From assembly GCA_023055425.1 (NCBI GenBank), contig JALGPY010000009.1:34081275-34145274 (forward strand): a stretch of DNA of 64,000 nt, in the 5' to 3' direction. How positions within the stretch are numbered: the first letter of the stretch is position 1; the number at the start of each line of letters is the position of its first letter. A model generated the notes under the pieces. That model was given only the letters and a program-made list of their open reading frames with translations, ran no database searches and was not told the DNA's origin. This document shows, piece after piece, positions 23,751 to 35,654 of this stretch. The stretch comes from Linanthus parryae. Lineage: Eukaryota; Streptophyta; Magnoliopsida; Ericales; Polemoniaceae. A program made the position numbers and the translations under genes.

Positions 23751-25107
23751 GGGTTCAAGCAATATAGGGTGGTATTTCAACCCCGAGTTATCGATCCCAC
23801 GCGGACAATCCAGAGATTATTTAGTTAAAATCCTAATTTAAGGTTGATTTAACCATATGAAGAACTTGGTTGTGATTTGTGAATTTTCAAGTGAAGATAA
23901 TGATTTCAGGTGAATAAGGTTATAAAGAATACTAGATAATTTAGGGTCCCTTGGTAATCTTGGGCAGCACCCTTGAGATAATATGGGAACAAACTTTGTT
24001 TCAAAGACTCTGGAGTCAGTTCCTTGTATTCCACATTCTTACAAAATGAATTGAGTTTTCCAATAGAATCATTTTGATCTTCCTCTGTGTCTCCCGGAAA
24101 GGGAAATTGTGTCTGAATTATTCTGAATGGTGGAAGGTTTTAGGTCAAAGTGCTCAGTCTTGATGTATGACACTACGATAGCAGGCTGATGACCACCTAT
24201 AGAGGTCTCAAAATTTTTAATAACTTCCTTACCAAACTTGTTTTAAGGTCTGAGTTGGTTGTGCTCAGCTAAACGAATTGCCACTAGCTCCTCACTTCAT
24301 TGAGCCATATGCTCGAGAGTACGTGCAACCATATTTCTCGTCTCAATCTCTGATCTCTGATTAGCTTTTCTGGGTCTTCTAGTGGGGACACACATTCGCG
24401 TAACAATCTGGGCATACCCAGGAAAAACCATGCAAATACAGTTCAAATTAGAGTAAGATAATAGAAAATATTAATAAAATAAAAATAAAAGTAAAAAAAC
24501 TCTAAACTAATTTATAATTTAGCAATTTGGTGCTATACCTGGAAACGGTGCCTAAAATTGACCCGATTTCTTACGTGTGTGCACAAGTGTACGGTACAAA
24601 TAATGAAGTGAGTATTTCAGACTCAGAATATCGTACACTAGGACATATGTAAGGTTTTCCTTAATTAGAAATTGTGTTTAATGTGTAATGTAAAGACATG
24701 AGGAGATATTTGGTTTAGTTTTTTCTAAAATCTATACACTGAAAGTAATAAACTAAAAGAGATGATATTTTATACGTAATTTTCTGGTAATGTTTAGGTT
24801 GTAAGAAAATCTGATTTGTGAAACTATGTTTCCAGAATCCCCTAGGGTTCTTCATATTTCCAAAATCGTATGAAAAAATGCATTTGATAATCTACTTATT
24901 CCACGTAATCAGTTAGTGTAAGCTCTTATCGATCTCATACATTTTGTCACATTTATGCATAGTTCAGGTCCTCTCAGTCCACCTATATCTGCAAATCCAT
25001 TGTAAGGATGCTACAGTCTTTGAGATCTCCTCCCGATCTCACTAAAATCCTTTAATAATTGATCTATACGCTCGAAATATTGTACTCATGCTAGATTCGA
25101 TGCTTCT
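23751..25107 (-). mobile_element. Athila fragment: partial LTR, primer binding site and gag
   Basis: The left end of an LTR begins at 24559 (TGACCCGATTTCTTACGTGTG) and shares the TTCTTACGTGTG...GCAAGTGTACG-type start with the other Athila LTRs. It breaks off near 25107. To its left the minus strand reads a primer-binding-like AGGCACCGTTTCCAGG (about 24537-24552), then a decayed gag around 24440-23950 with FPFPGDTEEDQNDSIGKL. The flanks are ragged and no second LTR was found. Confidence 0.65.
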
Positions 25108-26443
25108 AAGGAAAAGGAGCATGAGATTTTTGACAAAGATGTTGATACCGTGATACCCCAATCAAAGGGAAAAATGATAAGGATGTGGCACCTGAAAAAT
25201 ATGAGGTATGTGCTTAGACCATTCTAGCCTTACAGGAAGTTCCATACCCATTTAGAACTATAAAGAGAGATGATACTAGGGAAACTTTGAAATTTTTCAT
25301 GACATGTTCAAGAAGATAGAGATTGATATCCCATTTGCAGGGGCCTTAGATAAGATCCCTAATTAAGCTAAGTTCCTCAAAGATATTCTTTATGGTAGTA
25401 TGCGCATGAGCGAATTTGGACATGTGCATTTAACAGTTGAGGCATCGGAATGTGTGAAAAATAGCCAGCCCAAGAAAAGAAAAGATCATGAAAGCTTTGT
25501 AATACTAGTTACCTTGGGAGATACTCTTACATTGACAACCTTGTGTGATTTGAGGGAAATCATCAATTTGGTGCTAGGTCCATAAACTAGGTGTGGGGGA
25601 ACCTCGCCCCACCCGTGTGACCATGCATATGGCTGATAGATCCATACGATGAGCTTATGGGGTGATTGAGAATATTTTGGTAAAAGTGGTCTCCCTCATC
25701 ATTCCAGCTGATTTTGTCATGTGGAGGCTGGAAAAGTTTCTTTGATTCTTGGAATGTCATTCCTTTCCACAGGGGAAGTCGTCATACATTTTAAAAGTGA
25801 CCAACTCTCTATGCAAATCAATGATGACAAAGTGATCTTCAGTGTGTTTAAGGCGATGAAAATACCTTCCTACCATGAGTATGAAGATTTCCACATCATT
25901 GAGGTTTATGATGAGAATATTGAAGATCAGGAAGCTGAGTTGATGTTGAAGGAAATTGACCCCGCGCACAAAGAAGAAGGAATTGAGCCCCATCCCAAGG
26001 AAGTCTTCCATGTGGATAGCTGGACCAAACTTGAGCTCTATGAGGAGGGCTAGAAAAAGCTAGCCCTAGTTCCTTCACTCAAGTCACCACATGTGCTTGA
26101 GTTGAATCCATTTTCGAGCCACCCCGGGTATGCTTTCCTTGGTTTAAATAACACTTCTTCTTTAATTGTTTCTTCTGATTTAACTCATGCAGAGGAGGAG
26201 CAACTACTATAAGTCTTGAGCAAGCACAACGCAGCAATTGGGTGGAGAAATACTGACATTAAGGGGATCAACCACACATACTACCAACCCAAGATCCGGA
26301 TTAAAGAAGGGAAGAATTCAGTGGTTCAAGCCCCGCAGAGGTTGAACCCCCATATGAAGGTTGTTGTGAGAAAAGAGATGATAAAGTGGTTGGAAGTAGG
26401 TATCATATTCCCTATATCAAACATCACAACTAGTATGGCCTAT
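25108..26443 (+). pseudogene. Athila gag-protease-RT fragment in the opposite orientation
   Basis: On the plus strand it starts abruptly after the truncated LTR with a gag-distal segment (VIPQSKGK near 25155) and a protease region (AYGVIENILVKV near 25660, then ILGMSFLSTGEVVI near 25748). The RT start follows (SKHNAAIGWRNTDIKGI near 26218, EMIKWLEVGIIFPIS near 26375). Many stops break it. It ends at 26443 where the LTR of another Athila element begins, so that element probably inserted into this RT. Confidence 0.75.
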
Positions 26444-26499
26444 TGACAACGTAAACCTATCTGCTTTTTCGCAAGTGTACGATCAAGTAATATAGAGTA

Positions 26500-26759
26500 C
26501 TACCTCTGTTTCGCCTGTTTCAGCCTACTTCACTTTTTGTCACTATTCACTGGATTACTTTCATCTGGTGATTTGATTAGCAAAACGATACAAGAATTTG
26601 GTAATCTTTGCATGGTGTTATAGAGGAAAGTTTATTCTAAAATACCATGAAAAAATTGTTAAAAAATTACATCGTTTTGGTACCCAAATCACCAAGTCAA
26701 AGGGACTCAATTACGGGTAAAAAAGTCAAACGCAGACGAAACAGACGAAACGGAGGTAG
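26500..26759. mobile_element. Stowaway-type MITE
   Basis: 260 bp flanked by TA at 26498-26499 and 26760-26761. The ends CTACCTCTGTTTCGCCTGTT and the reverse complement CTACCTCCGTTTCGTCTGTT match at all but two positions. TA duplication with CTACCTCYGTY ends is the Stowaway (Tc1/mariner) signature. It is inserted in the Athila LTR, so it is younger than that LTR. Confidence 0.9.
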
Positions 26760-27795
26760 TATGTATTTGTGACTCTGGTTGTCGAACCCTCGAGAACAGT
26801 TTAAGTTTTACTTATTAGAAATAGAATTAGACACAAAGCTTGTAAAAAGGAGGAAGGTTGGGATGTGATTCTACTCACTAATTTGCAGTAAATAAAACAA
26901 TATTTAGAAAAGCTTATTTTATTTTTCTTTTAAGTAATTTTCAGGAATTTTGGTAGTTGTAAAAATTGATAATTCTGAGAATCTAGGTCCCAGGATCCCC
27001 TAGGGTTACTCTCCAGCTTGTCTGGTGTATTTGATTTCAGAAACACACAGTAGTTTTGTTTATGCCAGCATACCAAAAGTACAATCTCCTCTCGGTCTCA
27101 TGCACCTGTCACTCTCCTGCAGATTTTCGGGTCCTCTCGGTCCACCTAAATCTGCAGGTTCGTTCTAAGTCTGCTAGGGTTAAAGGTTCTCCTCTCGGTC
27201 TCCCCCTAAACTTCTAGCAGTTGGTCTAATGCTTCTGGGCTAGTCCCCTGATTCTTTTCACCTCTCGGTCCATCAAGGCAGAGTACTAAATCCTGTCTTC
27301 TCTTCCTAACTCTCACTGGCCACTCTCGCGCACCAGATCCTGTCTATAACACTCCTGGGTGATCAATCCATTCATGTATGTAAATAAAATCAAAGACAAG
27401 ATAATAAACAATCCATCATGTATTAAGACTTCAACTAGTCATGCATCTGAAAATCAAACAACCCAGTCTGCTGAATTCATAAACCCTAGGTTCACCAAGA
27501 AACTAGGAAAAAGGTTTAGCTAGATTGCATTATTGAAAAACATTGTTTCATAAAAGAGAGAAAAGATCAAACAAGTTTATGGCTGAATACTGAAAAACTG
27601 CTCCAATCCTGCTCTGCTCCAATCCTGACGGCTCTGAAACTGGCTGCTGTGATGATGATTGTAGATGTGTGAGTGTAACCCTAATTCTGTGCTGGAACAC
27701 CTCCTTTTATACTGCCACAGTCTCCAAAACTGATGCACGAAATTCCTGTTCTACCCTCAAAAAAACCCGTCCTGGAAGCTTCTGGAAACCACACT

Positions 27796-28066
27796 TGCGT
27801 TCGCACGCAGCTCCCCTGCGTTGCAGTGCGTCTGAACGCACATCTCCTGCGTTTGAACGCAGGCCTTAACCAATTTTCTCTACTGTCTTCTGGCCTCTCG
27901 GAATTGTGCGTTTGAACGCAGCTCACCTGCGTTTGAACGCACAACTTGGTTTTTCACACTCCTGAGTCGAGTCCTGCGTTTGAACACAGGTCTGTGCGTC
28001 TGAACGCACAACTTAGCCTCTTTTCTGCCGTTTTCTTCCTGCTGCCATGTGGTGCGTTTGAACGCA
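27796..28066. repeat. palindrome array 1 (TGCGTTTGAACGCA), inside the Athila LTR
   Basis: Eight copies or close variants of the 14-bp palindrome TGCGTT-TG-AACGCA start at 27796, 27827, 27848, 27907, 27928, 27975, 27995 and 28053. Six form pairs offset by 20-21 bp, and the pairs recur every 68-80 bp. The sequence between pairs is not itself repeated, apart from CAACTT after several copies. Confidence 0.88.
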
Positions 28067-28377
28067 CAACTTAGAATTTTCTGCACTTTTCTGCTCAGCT
28101 TTCCTGATACGCTGCCTCCAAATCCAAGTCGATCTCATGCATTTCTCGGCACCTGTTACCTGCACATCATAACATGTACCCGCGATCATATCCAACAAAC
28201 AAAATTATACATGAAATTACTCAAATCTTACAATCATGTCCTATAAGTCTCTGCCTCGTATCAGGTGGAAAATAAGCTGAAAATGGGCAAACTCAACTCT
28301 CACAGGGTTAGAACCAATGGTAAAAAGATGTCCCAGACTAATCCCATTTTCAAGCTATCAAAATACCCCCACACTAA

Positions 28378-29593
28378 ACTCTGCTCGTCCCGAGCAGACC
28401 CTTGCATACTGCCTTGCAGACCCTTTTTTTGCATACTTTAATTGCATACTTCCCCCTTTATCACATATTCATGCTACAGACCAAAAGACTCAACAGATTA
28501 CTGACTCATACACAGTACACAAACTGACTCAAGACACAACAATTTTTTCTGAGATTGGGCAACCTCTCTATCATAAACTGAAATCATCAAATCCTCACAA
28601 GCTCATTTTGAAATTCCACAGCACGTAGCAAGAAATGGTATAAACTGATCCTGTGCACAAACTCACTAAGGTGTCCCCAAACATCCACTAAACCAACCAA
28701 GATAAAGCACGTCTTTTGACTTAGAGGGTCCAGGCATCTTAAGTCACTAGATAATTTTTCTTCGCCAAGTCATTTGAGGTTTTCAGACCCTCTTAGCCGC
28801 TATTGCTTTTGATTTGCAAATTGTCCCATTGCTGGGAGACACAGCTCCTGTGTAATACGGTTTGACTTTAGTTTCCCTCTTAATCTCTAGATTGGATTGA
28901 ATCCAAATTTTCAGTGTGAAAGGAAGCACATTATGTTGTTTCTCCTTGAAGCACAAACAATTTTTTTTTTTCAGATTGTTTTTTTATACCTCCTCTGTTT
29001 TTACAACTGTGCAGTAGAGCTTAAGAGTGCGGGCTTTTTAGGATTTTCTCTTGGAACCACCTTAAGGGATGGTGGTGTACATTCCCCAACTTCGCTTAGG
29101 CCGAAGACTTGTACCGCATAAAACCGACTCTACACGAAGGTCCACCCCAGATTCCAAGAGTCCACAAGTTTCCACGGGAAACGGAATAATCAACTATCTA
29201 AAGACCAAATCCACCTAGCACACTAGAGAAGCCAAAAGTATGCCTGTTATCTACTTTCACAATTCCTGAATACCCGGGACATCCTGTCGTGAGACTTGCG
29301 CACAAAATACTAAAATTTGAAGTATCCCTACTACGGTGCTTCCTACTCTCATGAGCTCTTTCATTGGATTCTCTTCAGTTTCTAGGTCCTAAGTTGCCAT
29401 TTCTCAAAAGTTTTTAAATATTTATATTATATTTTTTTTATATTATTTTTTTTTCATGCAAGGTCAGAAAAGTTGGTGGGTAGACTCAACATAATAAACG
29501 TGCTGACTCAAAAATGAAAACAAAATTAAAAATAAAATTGACAAAAATATGCTGACATGGCTATGCAGGAGGACACGATTCCCCACCCCCACA
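28378..29593 (-). other. spacer between env-position ORF and polypurine tract, third Athila
   Basis: Non-coding. It shares with the nested Athila the GCTCGTCCCGAGCA block next to the polypurine tract (28384-28397) and a T-rich run near 29415-29455. No supported gene. Confidence 0.6.
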
Positions 29594-31370
29594 CTAGAGG
29601 TGGCGCGTCCTCGCGACACTACTGATTTGGCCTGTAACTAGAATTTGTGTTCTCCGGAGTAGACTGGTCAGTCGGCTCTGGAGATGGTTCAGGGGTTCGC
29701 CCTCTGGGCGTTTCCTCGCAACATGTCGTGCTGCGGCAGCGGTACCAGCGTGGCTGGCACCGGGATGTGCACTGCTGGCCCCTGAGTCTACATGCTGCCT
29801 AGGTGGGTACTGGGTACCGGGTCTGCCGGGGTCACCAACACTGTCTCCGTGTTCCGGACTCGGTGTGGGGTCATGGCCAGAGAAGCTGTCATATGGCCTA
29901 CTATCCTCCTTTGTCCAACTGGGACAATTATCACTCGAATAGCGGTCCGGGAAGTTAAATCTCTTACCACGCATGTTGCTCTGAATTTCAGCGAGTGCCG
30001 CCTCATGAGCTCTCAGTGCGGCTGTGTTAGCGTGGTAAATATGCTTCTGGGTCTTGAACAACTTTCCAAGACCCCTGGCCATTTTCTTGACCGTCCTTAC
30101 CAGGTAGTTCTGAACTTTTTCTTGGGCCTTAATTTTCTTTCTGACCCATTCCTCATGCTCAGTCCTCTCCAGGCGCCCAAAAGAACTGCGCCTGGCCCCT
30201 CTGCTGGACTGCCCTAAGTCGGGCTCGGTCTGCCTGTGTTCACTGGAAATGGCAGATCGTGGCAGTCGAAGGGGACCTGGTAAGGCTGGAAAACCCCCAT
30301 CACCGGGTGGATGTGGCGGTGGCATGCCATCACCCCCACCCTGAGGCGGAGCACCATCATCATCATCATCGTCCACTTGGACATATTCTGGAGGCCCATG
30401 CAGAGCCTCATGCAAAGCACATCTCATGTTTCGGTACTTGCGTACCTGCACTGGTCGGATATCCCGCAGGTCACCAGGAATGACCACCCGATAATCCTGT
30501 GCCATTTTAGTCAACATCCCCAGAAGACCTAAACCCTTCTTGCTGTGGGACTCTCTTCGTTCCCGGAAAAACTCACAAATAATCTCCGGGAGGCTCACAG
30601 GATCTCTGGCCATCAGACAGTACACCAAAAGGGCAATATTATAATCTATACGGGTAAAGTGTTTAATACCCACAATCCTGTTGTTTACCCACTCAGTCCA
30701 CCATCTCGCCTCTCGAATCAGATAGGTAGCAGGGAGTTTCCGTTAGGAAGGACTCCGGTCAGGATAGTACCAAGCAGCGCCTGGTACACCCGCACACAAG
30801 GTGGTTAGGATCTGTTCGCTAAGCTGTTCAGAGGGATGACGCCTCAGTTCCTGAAACTGACAGTCATCCAACACTAATTCCAGACCCAGACTCTCTCAAA
30901 TACTCTCTAGGGTGATCCGAATCCATCTCTTTTTGTAGTAAATCCAGTCAATTGACTGGGCTTCACTGTTCATGCACTGCTGGAGATTACTAAAAATCTC
31001 CTTAGCCAGCATAGAACTGACTTGCAGATTGGTAAAACCAGTAAACAAATCCCCAAAATGATCCTGCCCAGTATAGTTGAACAGGTCATCCCCCATCGCC
31101 ACTCTATCACGGGGAAAAGTTCTCTCAGCGGGTATGTCATACCGAATCTTTTTGTCTTGCAGAAAGAAACGGTGAGCCTCCATATTGACAAACCTATGGT
31201 CGCAGAAATGGTCAGCCCTAAGCAGTCTGCAATCTATGATGTTCAAGGGTGCGATCGCCCTATCAGGCCTCATATACGGGCTATCCTCATCCATTTCAAG
31301 ATTCAAACAGAAAAAATGGAAATCTTCAAAGAGAAGGAAAAGATAGAACCTGGCTACCCGGAGTGAATCT
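29594..31370 (-). pseudogene. Athila env-position (ORF1-family) protein, two internal stops
   Basis: Minus-strand coding region in one frame, read as 31306-30896 and 30673-29594 with stops near 30896 and 30744. The first part has DDLFNYTGQDHFGDLF and EIFSNLQQCMNSEAQ. The second has HFTRIDYNIALLVYCLM, REISHSKKGLGLLG-type sequence (RRESHSKKGLGLLGMLTK) and a basic, Pro/Gly/Asp-rich tail with a run of seven Asp. Position after pol and the FTRIDYNIALLVYC block fit the Athila ORF1 family, sometimes called env-like. No signal peptide or membrane segment was seen, so an envelope role is not supported. The true start is uncertain. Confidence 0.65.
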
Positions 31371-31690
31371 TACGGGTACAGATCTGGAAATTGCTCTCTG
31401 AAGCGGATCTGTAGGTGTTTGGATCGGATGAGTTTGACCACCCCCACACTGTTCCTGACTTTCTGGTGTTCCTGCGGTGGTAGTCGGAGATTGATGGCGG
31501 CTGACTGCTTCTGGCGGCTGCTAGGGCAGAGAGAATTTCTAGAGAGAGAGTTGAAAACTGGTTGACTTGGGTGAAAATGAGTCACTGTCATCCGTACAGT
31601 ATATATAGGCAAACTTTCAGAAATTGCAGAATGGCCCCTGAAATTCAAATTTTTTCAAATTTTTCAAAATTTTCTGATCGCGCTTGAATG

Positions 31691-32256
31691 TGTGTTTGAA
31701 CGCAGCTTCTGCGTTTGAACGCACCGCTTCACTTTTTCTGGAAATTTAAATTTTTCTTGATCTGTGTTTGAACGCACCCTGTGCGTTTGAACGCACAACT
31801 TGAAGATCTATGAATATTCTGGGTTTGTTGAACTGCGTTTGAACGCACATGACTTGCGTTTAAACGCACTGCTTATTTCTGCAATTCTTCTGATGAGTTG
31901 CGTTTGAACGCAGGTGAACTGCGTTTAAACGCATGCCTTGTCTCTAGAAATTCTCTGCTGATTGGTTCTTGCGTCAAACGCTCCCTCTGTGTCTAAACGC
32001 ACGTCCTTAGGCTTTTCCAGTCCATCTTTTCTTCTTGCGTTTGAACGCAACTCGTGCGTCTGAACGCACAACTTGTTAGCTGGAAATCTTCATTGTGTGA
32101 TCTGCGTTTGAACACACGTGGTCTGCGTTTGAATGCAGAAGTGTTAGCCATTTTCAGTGTTTCTTTGGTCGGTTGGCGGTTCTGCGTTTGAACGCAAGCT
32201 GTCTGCGTTTGAACGCACGCGTGCGTTTGGACGCAAGTCTCCTGCGTTTGAACGCC
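31691..32256. repeat. palindrome array 2 (TGCGTTTGAACGCA), post-pol spacer
   Basis: Eighteen copies or variants. Pairs start at 31691, 31763, 31834, 31899, 31970, 32036, 32103 and 32183, each with a second copy 18-21 bp later. Two further copies lie at 32222 and 32243. The pair-to-pair distance is 65-80 bp. The variants keep the dyad (for example TGCGTTTAAACGCA, TGCGTCTGAACGCA). Confidence 0.92.
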
Positions 32257-32428
32257 CGCCTCTGATTCCTGAAACACTGAATTCGATATTAAACCCCTCT
32301 TTCTCACTTTTCTCTCAAATTATGAACATTTTAAAAATATATAAAAACAACTAATCTATGTTGGGTTGCCTCCCAACCAGCGCTTGTAATTTACAGTCGA
32401 CAGCCCGACTTTGTTACCTCCGTTGTGA

Positions 32429-33628
32429 TCAAGGAAGGTCGAGGTAGATTGCCTCTACCTCTACGATCTCCTGAGGATCTCTGTATGGCTTGACTCTGTT
32501 CCCATTCACCTTGAAAACTTTATTGTTCCTTGGGTTCTCCAGCTCCACCACTCCCCATGATGTAATGTCTTTCACAATAAATGGTCCAGACCATCTTGAG
32601 CGCAGCTTCCCTGGATAGAATTTCATCCTTGAGTTGTAAAGGAGAACCTTCTGCCCGATTTCTAACTTCTTTGGTAGAATGCGATTGTCATGCCACTTCT
32701 TCGTTTTTTCTTTATAAATTTTGGCACTCTCATAAGCAGTTTTACAGAATTCCTCGAGTTCGAGGAGTGCCATCTTCCGTTTTTTTCCTGGTAAACTGTG
32801 ATCCATATTCAGCTGCTTGATTGCCCAGTATGCTTTGTGCTCCAATTCTACTGGTAAGTGACAGGCTTTTCCAAACACCAGCTGGTATGGGGACATTGAC
32901 AGCGGGGTTTTGTAAGCAGTTCTGTACGCCCAGAGCGCGTCATCCAGCTTTAATGACCAGTCCTTGCGTCCAGGATTCACAGTTTTTTCCAGTATGCTCT
33001 TTATCTCCCTGTTGGAAACCTCTGCTTGCCCGTTTGCCTGAGGGTGATAAGGCAGTGACACCTTATGGATAGACACCCCGTACTGCTTTAGAACCTTGGC
33101 GAAGACCTTATTGATAAAATGAGAACCCTCATCACTGACCATGGCCCTTGGCGTTCCGAATCTGGTAAAGATATTACGTTTGAGGAATCTTTCCACGACT
33201 GTCGCATCGTTCTTCTGACAGGCTATTGCTTCCACCCATTTTGACACGTAGTCTACTGCCAGTAAGATGTAGAGATTTCCCAGAGACGAAGGGAATGGAC
33301 CCATAAAATCAATACCCCAAACGTCGAAAGGCTCGACTTCCTGCCAAAGTGTCATGGGCATTTCATTTCGCTGAGAAATATTTCCTGTCCGTTGGCAGCG
33401 ATCACAACTCTGCGCATAATCATGGCAATCCTTGAAGACTGTTGGCCAGAAAAATCCTGACTACAGCACTTTGTGGGCTGTTCTCGGTCCGCTGAAGTGC
33501 CCCCCACATTGTGCTGAGTGGCAGTGCTGAATTACCTCCAAAATCTCGTGACATGGAATGCAACGACGGAGAATATTATCTGCCCCTTGCTTGAATAGAT
33601 AAGGATCGTCCCAGAAATATTGCCTGCA
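32429..33628 (-). pseudogene. Athila integrase (third element)
   Basis: The zinc-binding N-terminus (minus strand, about 33560-33380) is broken by a stop near 33461 and separated from RNase H by a stop at 33629. The catalytic core is open at 33361-32429: first Asp in [13 protein letters not shown], second in [13 protein letters not shown], Glu in [14 protein letters not shown]. The C-terminus has [14 protein letters not shown] and [14 protein letters not shown], typical of Gypsy integrases. It joins the cDNA to host DNA in the intact element. The core looks well preserved. Confidence 0.85.
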
Positions 33629-34888
33629 TTATGAAATAAACTTCTTTTTCTGCCAAGGAGTGATGTCTTCAGGGAGTGCTCCATTGACCAAATAATTGGC
33701 TATGGCATAATACCAGGGCCGTCTGTTGGTCTTGATCTTCATAATATGTTCATCCGGAAAATTTTCTTGAATTCGTACCAATTCTTCTGTAGGGTTTTCC
33801 AGGCGAGATAGATGATCAGCTACCACATTTTCAACTCCCTTTTTATCCATGATTTCGACATCAAATTCCTGCATCAGCAGAATCCAACGCAGCAACCTTG
33901 GCTTTGCATCCTTCTTCTCCAGTAAGTATTTCAGTGCACTGTGATCTGTGAATATGATGACTTTTGAACCTACCAGGTAGGATCTGAACTTATCCAGTGC
34001 AAAAACGACTGCCAACAGCTCCTTCTCTGTAGTCCCGTAATTGATCTGTGCCTCATTCAGGACCCTGCTGGCATAGTAAATGACACTGCAAACTTTATCT
34101 TTTCGCTGTCCCAGTACTGCGCCCACTGCGTAATCACTGGCGTCGCACATCAGCTCGAATGGGAGGGTCCAATCTGGCGTTGTGATAATGGGCGCAGTTG
34201 TCAGCCTGTCTTTAAGCACGTCAAAGGCTTCTTTGCAGGCTTTGTCAAATATGAAGGGAACATCCTTTCCCAACAAATTACATAGTGGCTTTGTAATTTT
34301 TGAGAAATCTTTGATAAACCTTCTGTAAAATCCTGCATGGCCCAAAAAACTCTTAATCGCCTTCACTGTGGTTGGGTATGGTAGCTGCTTGATCAACTCT
34401 ATCTTTGCCCTGTCTACTTCCAGTCCTTTGCTGGAAATCCTGTGTCCCAGCACTATTCCTTCTGTAACCATGAAGTGGAATTTTTCCCAGTTGAGTACCA
34501 GGTTAGTTTTTCTGCAGCGAATCAGAACTCTGGCCAGATGGTATAAGCAGTCTTCAAAGCTGTCCCCAAATAACGAAAAATCGTCCATGAAAACTTCCAA
34601 ATTTTTCTCTATCATGTCAGAGAAAATGGCCATCATACATCTTTGGAATGTTGCTGGAGCATTGCATAATCCAAATGGCATTATTCTAAAGGAAAACGTT
34701 CCGTATGGGCAGGTGAACGTCGTCTTTTCTTGATCTTCTGGATTTATATAGATCTGGTTGTAGCCAGAGTACCCGTCAAGGAAGCAGTAATAAGCATGGT
34801 GAGCCAGTCTGTCCAACATCTGGTCCATGAATGGCAGCGGAAAGTGGTCTTTCAGTGTTGCATCGTTCAGCTTCCGATAGCATTGCAC
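33629..34888 (-). pseudogene. Athila reverse transcriptase and RNase H, N-terminally truncated
   Basis: It begins at [17 protein letters not shown], so the RT fingers and everything upstream are missing. The palm shows the catalytic FMDDFSLFG (YxDD type) and the thumb [16 protein letters not shown]. RNase H carries [28 protein letters not shown] and [11 protein letters not shown] with its acidic residues, and ends DHLSRLENP. No internal stop occurs over about 415 codons. The break at the 5' side is a junction with Copia sequence. Confidence 0.87.
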
Positions 34889-34902
34889 GCCTTTTAGGAA
34901 TG

Positions 34903-35646
34903 ATTATAAGGCTTAGAGGAATCTTCCCCGATTAACCCATAAAATATATACGTCTTGATAATTCTGGTGATTTATGTCGCAGTCATTTGACGACTACTGC
35001 ATGTCAGTGGGGATACGGGTTGAGCACCCAATTTCACATGTGCACACTAAAATGCTTTAGCAGAATTTTTTTATTAAAATAATTCAATTAATATCTAAAC
35101 CATTTTTGATGAAAATATTTTTACCCATTTCTGCGTGGGGACATGATGTTTTACTTTGATACGTTTACGCCCCAACTGCTTCTTAAATATTATCTCCAAT
35201 AAATTGCGGTTGGTCAACATCCAGATATATCTTACTTATGTGTTTTCTGGTGCGATGTGGATGTTCCTATTGCACCCCCACAACATAAAAAAATGAGTCC
35301 CCAACGTCGATTATGTATTTAAGTTGGGTTTGAATCTCCATATATTATTAGATATTTGGAACCCTTGACAAGATATTTATACCAATCTCGCTATGCTGAT
35401 TGTCATTTTGACAAATAGATCTTCCAGAAATTAGGGGTAGACAAGTCGCAGCCTGAAGCTCGACAATTAATTTCTTAGAATTCTTCTTTGATAACACGCT
35501 TGGATCCTCGAACTAACCACTGTGAATTCGAAGTGCAGAGAATCCTTAAATTGCAAAGCTTAGCTTACAAATTGCCAGATACATTCATTGATACAAGAAA
35601 AGTTGTAAAATCGCATATACCGGCTACAAATTTTCCAGCAATGATT
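34903..35646 (+). pseudogene. Copia integrase core and linker, decayed
   Basis: Pieces in three frames: IRLDNSG near 34955 (Copia IRLDNAGEF, second catalytic Asp), then FMSQSFDDYCMSVGIRVEHP near 34972-35031, then HVHT and a region matching LAES (catalytic Glu position decayed near 35058), FLPISAWGHDVLL near 35116, and VDVPIAPPQHKKMSPQRRL near 35260-35316. The linker continues with CEFEVQRILKLQSLAYKLPD (35521-35580). Several stops and frameshifts occur. Confidence 0.8.
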
Positions 35647-35654
35647 GATGTCCC

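Larger units (their letters stand above)
26444..28360 (-). repeat. 3' LTR of the third Athila element
   Basis: It is bounded by TGACAACGTAAACC at 26444 and GCTATCA at 28360, just before the polypurine tract (minus strand TTTAGTGTGGGGGTATTT). The repeated CCTCTCGGTC blocks at 27080-27270 resemble those in the other Athila LTRs. A Stowaway MITE lies at 26500-26759 and one of the palindrome arrays at 27796-28066. The partner LTR is missing. Confidence 0.82.
26444..34895 (-). mobile_element. third Athila element, 5' end missing
   Basis: Minus-strand order from right to left: RT (truncated at its start), RNase H, integrase, a spacer with palindrome arrays, an env-position ORF, a second spacer, polypurine tract (28361-28377) and a 3' LTR (26444-28360). 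Gag, protease, primer binding site and 5' LTR are absent. At about 34895 the sequence switches to a plus-strand Copia integrase with no LTR between them. Confidence 0.85.

Noticed and set aside
30311..30532. A His-rich ORF that could look like a metal-binding peptide
   Set aside because: The His run is the opposite strand of the Asp run in the Athila env-position ORF.
31691..32256. Regularly spaced short repeats resembling a CRISPR array
   Set aside because: The repeats are 14-bp palindromes in pairs with variable spacing in a plant Athila element; no cas genes or prokaryotic context.
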